This document shows positions 58,274 to 64,000 of a DNA stretch of 64,000 nucleotides, one piece after another (position 1 is the stretch's first letter; every line of letters starts with the position of its first letter). Source of the stretch: Bryoerythrophyllum caledonicum. Its lineage: Eukaryota > Streptophyta > Bryopsida > Pottiales > Pottiaceae. The notes beneath the pieces are model-generated. The model worked only from the letters and a program-made list of their open reading frames with translations. It searched no databases and had not been told where the DNA came from. The stretch covers positions 27,373,535 to 27,437,534 of the forward strand of contig OZ020520.1 in NCBI GenBank assembly GCA_963971425.1, in the 5' to 3' direction. The translations under genes and the position numbers were made by a program.

Positions 58274-59996
58274 ATGTCTAACACTTGCTCAATGGCAGTA
58301 GTAGTAAAGTGGGGTGGGGCAGGTATGGACAAACGAGGTGCGAAGAAAGCCCTCAGTTATGTAGACAACATGGAGATCGAGTCCCCAAGTGAAGGACTCA
58401 AGAGGCCTCAAGGGAAACAAGTGGAGAAGCAACAACATGAGGAAGCATATGCCAACAAAAAACAAAAGCCCATCCGTGAAGAAAACAAAGGGAAAGAAGG
58501 TATGACTCTCATCACCATCCTTGAAATTAGTTGCTTCAAATTTTGGCTAGGTTTTCAAGTAATGGAGGACCTAGCGGTGGAGGAGGGATTGGACGAACTC
58601 CTCAACGAGGAAACAATTGAAGATATGGTGACAAGAGGCCTCAAAGAAACCGAAGCCCGTGAAGTCAAACAAGCAAGGATAGCCTTCCCACGCATCCCAC
58701 AATTCTACTACCCACAATCGAGAGGGGCTGGAGGGTTAAGAGGACAACACTATAACCTTACGCAAGTGCCCACCAACATCCCCGTTGACAAAGGTACGGA
58801 TTTGGCTCTAGATTTTCAAGTTGCTATCCATTTTGAACCACCCACTAACCCCATTTTTCATGATGAAGTCAAAAAGATGGTTACTAACCGCCTCAAAGAC
58901 ATGGACATCCTCCTTGGTAAGAAACTCATCGAACCTATCTCCATACATTGTTTGAGTGTCAAAAATGGAGGTGGGAAAAAAGGTGTATGGTCTGGACTTA
59001 TCAAATTGCATCTTGCTAACCCGGCAATTGATGGCCTTCTCCTCCTGAAGGGGATTAGACCATTCATTCTCAAACTCGATGAGATGAATGTGGTGGGAAA
59101 GGTATGTAAAACTTACCATAGCATTGCTCACCACTCTAGTCTATCAATTAAAATTCAAAGCTCATCTTTGCATAACATTGATGCTAACCACCTCTTCAAA
59201 GAGGTTCTTGAAACTAGCTTTAAACGTGGGCATGATTTTGAAGTAACTAACGTGCAGAAGGCTAAAGGTGATGAATTTGCTTTTATTTTGACCACCACCC
59301 TGCAACAAGCCAAGAAAATCCAAGAGCTACAAGTAACCGCACGACAAGAAGTCTTTCAAACAAAGAAGCCTCTTGGAAGAACTCCCATCACCAAGGAAAT
59401 GAAGGCCAAGAAAGATGCCCTCACCCTAACACTTTCTCACCTTCCTATTCTAATGAATGTGATTGACACCACTAGTGCTATCTACATGATTATGGGTGAT
59501 ACTAACATTGGCTCTATTTGATTTCATAAGGATAATGGAGTTTGCCACAATGGTAGTGCTAATGTGGTATGCACTAATCCAATTGTGTATAGAGCATTTG
59601 TAGGGAAAACCCATTCCCATAGGAGGCCACTTCGTGGAGTTCGCTCCTCATAGAAGGAACATTGACGGAATCCAGCCTCGTACCCAAGCTCAACTCATAG
59701 AGTTTGGATTTGGAGATATCAACAAAGCTATCATCAACACGGTAGAGGCCTTCAAACTCAACACCCCGACCCAAGCCATCACCAAGAAGGACCTAGTAGA
59801 AGCGTTTGAAGCAAACAACAAAATATTGAGGCAAGAAGTCAAAGAACAAGCGGATGCAAAAGCCAAGGAACTCCAAGAAATCAAAGACCAAATGTTGAAG
59901 ATCCAAGAATGTGTTGGTACCACCTTTGCAATGTTGCAAAATATCACGGGGTCCAAACCACCTACCTTGATTGAAGAGGACTCGTCAAAAATGTGA
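58274..59996 (+). pseudogene. LINE ORF1 (copy E), one stop and one frameshift
   Basis: Starts MSNTCSMAVVVKW and reads through FKFWLGFQ, the first RRM-like segment (ISIHCLSVKNG, WSGLIKLHL, MNVVGKVC) and LTLTLSHLPI. A TGA at 59519-59521 replaces the Trp of SIWFH. An extra base near 59615 then shifts the frame, and the C-terminal part (VEFAPHRRN, then the coiled coil) is open from 59634 to TGA at 59994-59996. More divergent from B and C than those are from each other. Confidence 0.85.
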
Positions 59997-60357
59997 AGAA
60001 CAACAACCTCAAGGCCATTGATTCTGCACCCCACCCGTATTGTTTAAAATACGACCATAGTAGAATACACCTAGTCAAAACCATAGCAATACTAACTAAC
60101 ATATACTTATACTATACAATACTACTAATCCTCTGCAAAATAATACTTATATTTTGTAGTATTTACATAGTATTATCCACCGTATGTATAGCTACACACA
60201 AAATAGAATACATGGTAGAATACATGATAGTATACATAGACATGTATTCCACAGTGTATAAAAAAATAGAGACTACATACGCTATACCCATATTGTACTA
60301 GAACAAAAAATAAATACAAATACTATACCAAAAAATGTGTACACAACACAAATACAA

Positions 60358-60404
<47 letters not shown>

Positions 60405-60411
60405 CATACTA
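60358..60411. repeat. (ACATAT)n microsatellite
   Basis: About eight perfect hexanucleotide units within the ORF2 leader of copy E, the same unit type from which the Thr-X leader repeats of B and C appear to have grown. Confidence 0.9.
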
Positions 60412-60872
60412 TATTGGACAAGAATATTGACCCTTATACAAATACGAACACAAATACAAACACCAGTATAAATACTGAAATACATACTAATACAAACACC
60501 AAAACATACAATTGTATAAATCCCAAAACATATAATAACGCCACATATAAAAAGGACTCAAACACCACCTTAAAAACCAACATAAACCCTCATACACATA
60601 TTCTCAAAAATAACAACCACATATACACATAGACAAAAACAACCGAGTTAAAATACAACCAAACATACATACATCTACACAACACAAAAACAAAAACAAC
60701 CACGAAAAAAAACACAAGGACACAAAATAAGCAAAAAAGTAAAACAATCACATCTACCATAAAAATAAATAAACCCACAACTCACACACAAAATACAAAC
60801 ATCCACCTACCCCCAAATTAACAAGACACTAATAACACAACAAAACCTTTTAAAAACAATACTAAATATACA

Positions 60873-60926
60873 TACCACAAACTCCTAATACTTCTAGGAG
60901 GAGACATAGAAACAAACCCCGGACCC
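60873..60926 (+). other. 2A-like motif, canonical (copy E)
   Basis: Encodes YHKLLILLGGDIETNPGP then Met. It is the only 2A in this copy; conservation in a divergent copy argues that the motif is functional in the family. Confidence 0.82.
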
Positions 60927-63900
60927 ATGCCAAATATACTAAAAAGACACCCTACATCACATAAAAAAAAATGCCAAAACAAACTTCATACCTAATACCA
61001 TAAAACTCCAACCAGAATATGAACACATTGCAAAATCCTTTGCACCTTTTCTAAAAAACACACATACACTACACCACATACACAACACTTCCCACCCAAA
61101 CATTGCACAATACATACAACAAAAAAATACGCATCCACCACCTCACATCCTATATGCACTAATAATCACTACTCATCCAAACATAGATGAATGTAACCAT
61201 CTTTTAAATCCACAAAATCTGAACACAATTACATGGACCAATACACTTCTACAAACTTTACTAAACTTACAAAACCCACCAGAACGACATATTTACACTC
61301 CACACCCTTATACTAAATTCCTCGTAGACAACCAAAATATTATAAATTATGAAAACTCAATACATAGAAGACTATACGACTTCTTACATAGTCAAGACAT
61401 ACCACCCTCAAATGATACAATAAAATTAAAATTCCCTTACCTCCCTAACAACCTCATAAATGAATCACTAAAATGTCTAGACCCTATACCAGAGTACACC
61501 CACCCACCCCCACCTCTTCCCTACATCCCTCCTCTAAATCAACACATTAGTTCAAACCAAGAAAATACATACATAATCACATGGAATGCCTCCTCATTAA
61601 ACGCTGCCCTTCCTAGCTTACAGAGTTTATTCACAAACACAGACACACCATCGGCCCTCATACTCATACAAGAAACGAAACTAACCGCCACAAAATCTAC
61701 AAAATATATACAAAATATATTTCAAAACTATAAACTCATTTTTAACAACACACATGCACTTACAAGATGCATACAACAAAGGAGACCATACACACCGGGC
61801 CGAGGTGGCCTCCTTACATTAATACACAAAAAATATACATTCCCAGGCAACATCAACAAAATCCCTACCCCAATGCACATATCACCATACATTCAAATAA
61901 TTAAAATCACTAATCATCCACTACAACCGTGGTTAATCTTTCACATGTATATGCCATCTCATCCAGAAGATACTAGATTTCTCTTAGATATACAAAACAC
62001 TATCACATCTCAAATTAATAATAATCCCAATCATACATACCTATTATGTGGAGACTTCAACAGAGACATAGCGCTAATTGGCCATCAAAATGGAAACCAT
62101 CACACCCCCCCCTCAAAACACCGATTACCAATGGCGCCGCTTCACAAAAAACTTAAACTTCACTTACATCAATACCGATACACAATTCTCTAGACAAGGT
62201 GGTTATAATTATAGTGATTGGAGTCTAATAGATGGATTCTATATAAATACAAACAACAATACACAATGCACCTCCACAACAAACAAAGATGTTATTCTCA
62301 ACTCGGACCATTCACCCGTACAATTGCACATCCCAAATAACACACTAGTTAGTAGAACTCCTATAATCCTGAAAAAAGACACTATATGCATACTTAATCC
62401 CATCCCAAAAACCAACATAGAAAAATTCAACACAAAATTCTTCAAAGAAAACTCCACACAAATAGACTCCCTCATAAACACTCTTGAAAATAATAGTCAA
62501 TTAACACAAACACAATGGCAAGAAGCATGCCACACCCTAGACAAACTCATCAATAAAATCTCTGATACACTAGAACAAACTTGTAGAGCACACCCAATAC
62601 CCCAAATGACAAACAGAACCTCTCAACAAGGCGGGTATCTACCCCGCAAACTTTCTAAAACTTGGAAACAACACTTAACCACATACCATACAACACATCC
62701 ATTAGAATTGTAAAAAACAACCCTCAATGGCGTAACCACCTCATATACAATGAACTACTAATCATACAACACATCCAAATCCCTACCCCGCCGCCTCCGG
62801 ACCTTTCCCACGATACATGGATAAAAGATATCGCGCTAATTGCAAAAAATGCCAACATACAAGCCCGGAAAGTAATCACAAAATACACCAAAGAAAACAT
62901 TAACAAAGCCATTTCAAAATATAGACAAATATACAAACTCAGCCCAAAAAAAATTAACAAAAAAGTCTTTAAAAACCTTGAATCTCCGCCAATATATTGT
63001 ATCACAGATCAATATAATAATATTCTAACTAGCCCCGAAGACATTGTGAATGAAATATTTAACCAACAAACAAAAACCAATAGACCAACAATACCAACAT
63101 GTAACTACCAACCACAACATACAATAGAATGTACATGTGCAGTACGCCAATACCCATGGCATGACCTGGACGGATATACCCTTGACAAACGGGGCGAACC
63201 AGAAATTCCACTACATAAATACCTCAACAGAGCCACATACGACACATGCCTTCAAAATCTTGGAAATAATAAAGCCCCAGGCCCAGACCGCATACCAAAC
63301 CCAATACTCAAAAACATGCCTCCAAGATTTCATAAACTATTATTCCTATTCTTCTCTTATTGCTATAAACAGAAACAAATACCAAACTCATGGAAATCAA
63401 ATACAACAATTTTACTATACAAAAAAGGCGACCCGTCCATGCTACCCAACCATCGGCCAATTGCACTAGCTAACACAATATACAAACTCTTTATCAGTAC
63501 ACTCACCTCCATACTATCCTCATACGGCGAAAAATTCAAAATTTACTATGTAATTTACATAGATTCAGATTGAATTTACATAGATTCAGATCAGAGAGAA
63601 GTACTGCACAACAAATACAAACTATAATAGCCGCATTAGAAGACGCAAAATTTACTAACCAAGATATATACATACTATACGTAGACTTCAAAAATGCCTT
63701 CGGTTCAATTGACCATGCCCGACTTCTAGCAATAATGATGGACCTTGGTTACCCAAAAGAGGTAACTACACTTGTTGGAAACATCTATTCTCAATCATCT
63801 ACTTGTTATACCGGTGAACACTTTGGGAAAACAAAACCCATACCCATCCAAAGAAGAACTATACAAGGGGATACCCTCAGCCCATACCTGTTCATTATAT

Positions 63901-64000
63901 TTTTAGAGCCACTACTCAGATGGCAAGAAAGAGGCAATTACGGATCCACTTTTGGCACATCACAGGTCATAATAAACTCTGCGGCATATGCGGATGACCT

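Larger units (their letters stand above)
55772..64000 (+). mobile_element. LINE copy E, 5' part (runs off the window)
   Basis: A plus-strand family member with its own 5' leader (GGAGCTACGTG..CTGGTGAGGG, alignable to the 5' ends of B and C), ORF1 and ORF2, still inside RT at the window end (YADD 63987-63998). It differs from B and C in lacking the 41-aa repeats and the upstream 2A duplicate: only about 0.9 kb separates the ORF1 stop from the 2A, against 3.1 kb in B and C. Start coordinate approximate. Confidence 0.85.
59997..64000 (+). pseudogene. LINE ORF2 of copy E, partial (2A, APE, RT start)
   Basis: A short AT-rich leader with a CATATA microsatellite, a Thr/Asn-rich stretch, then the canonical 2A (60873-60926). 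A one-base A insertion near 60970 shifts the frame after HPTSHKKK. The endonuclease is present in pieces (IQETKLT, CGDFNRDIALIG, NSDHSP), with a frameshift in a C run near 62105 and a lesion near 62695. The NKAPGPDRIP and NHRPIALAN motifs of RT follow. At 63550-63592 AATTTACATAGATTCAGAT is duplicated in tandem, replacing normal RT sequence. RT then continues (DFKNAFGSIDH, IQGDTLSP, YADD) to the window end. Inactive. Confidence 0.87.

Overview
The window is repeat-dense nuclear DNA from a eukaryote with a large, transposon-rich genome. It has no bacterial gene organisation and no confidently recognisable host gene. I read it as probably green lineage (plant or streptophyte/green alga), at low to moderate confidence. 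The main element family is a LINE with an APE endonuclease, RT, RNase H and a restriction-like C-terminal domain, an architecture I know best from Dualen/RandI elements of green algae. A G-box plus TATA-like segment near 47.7-48.2 kb fits this weakly. A Tc1 (DD34E) transposon is also present, which is not typical of flowering plants.

Layout. 1-2344: a small TA-flanked MITE and two tandem arrays in otherwise anonymous DNA. 2345-4475: 5' part of a LINE copy (D, + strand) with an internally deleted ORF1. 4476-5658: decayed coding-like DNA. 5659-42933: a nest of LINE copies. Copy A (- strand, 5659-13486 and 42268-42933) was split by full-length copy C (+ strand, 13487-18157 and 32609-42267; TSD 9-12 bp). 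C was split by full-length copy B (- strand, 18158-32596; 12-bp TSD). B contains a 40-bp insertion (26103-26142; 11-bp TSD) made only of a LINE 3'-terminal hairpin and tail. Taking out each inner element plus one TSD copy restores the outer reading frame. 42934-50089: anonymous DNA with MITE-like TTAA and TA elements. 50090-55771: an old 5'-truncated LINE (F, + strand) cut by a TTAA-flanked MITE and by a 2.76-kb Tc1-like transposon with 581-bp inverted repeats. 55772-64000: LINE copy E (+ strand), running off the window inside the RT domain.

The family. Full-length copies B and C are 14.4 and 14.3 kb. Order: about 2.3-2.5 kb 5'UTR with tandem repeats; ORF1 (about 540 aa, two RRM-like segments and a C-terminal coiled coil); then ORF2, which overlaps the ORF1 stop in the -1 frame and would be about 3,200-3,400 codons if uninterrupted. 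ORF2 holds Thr-X dipeptide repeats, 41-aa repeats (6 copies in B, 4 in C), a degenerate 2A-like motif (NPRP), a canonical 2A-like motif (DIExNPGP), an APE endonuclease, RT with YADD, RNase H, a CCHC finger and a PD...E...K-type terminal domain. The 3'UTR ends in a hairpin followed by TTC repeats. No copy has an uninterrupted ORF2, but B keeps 2,025 uninterrupted codons covering the rear of the endonuclease through to the C-terminus. ORF1 looks RNA-binding. The 2A motif should release the N-terminal extension from the enzymatic part. The 3' hairpin plus TTC tail is the likely priming signal.
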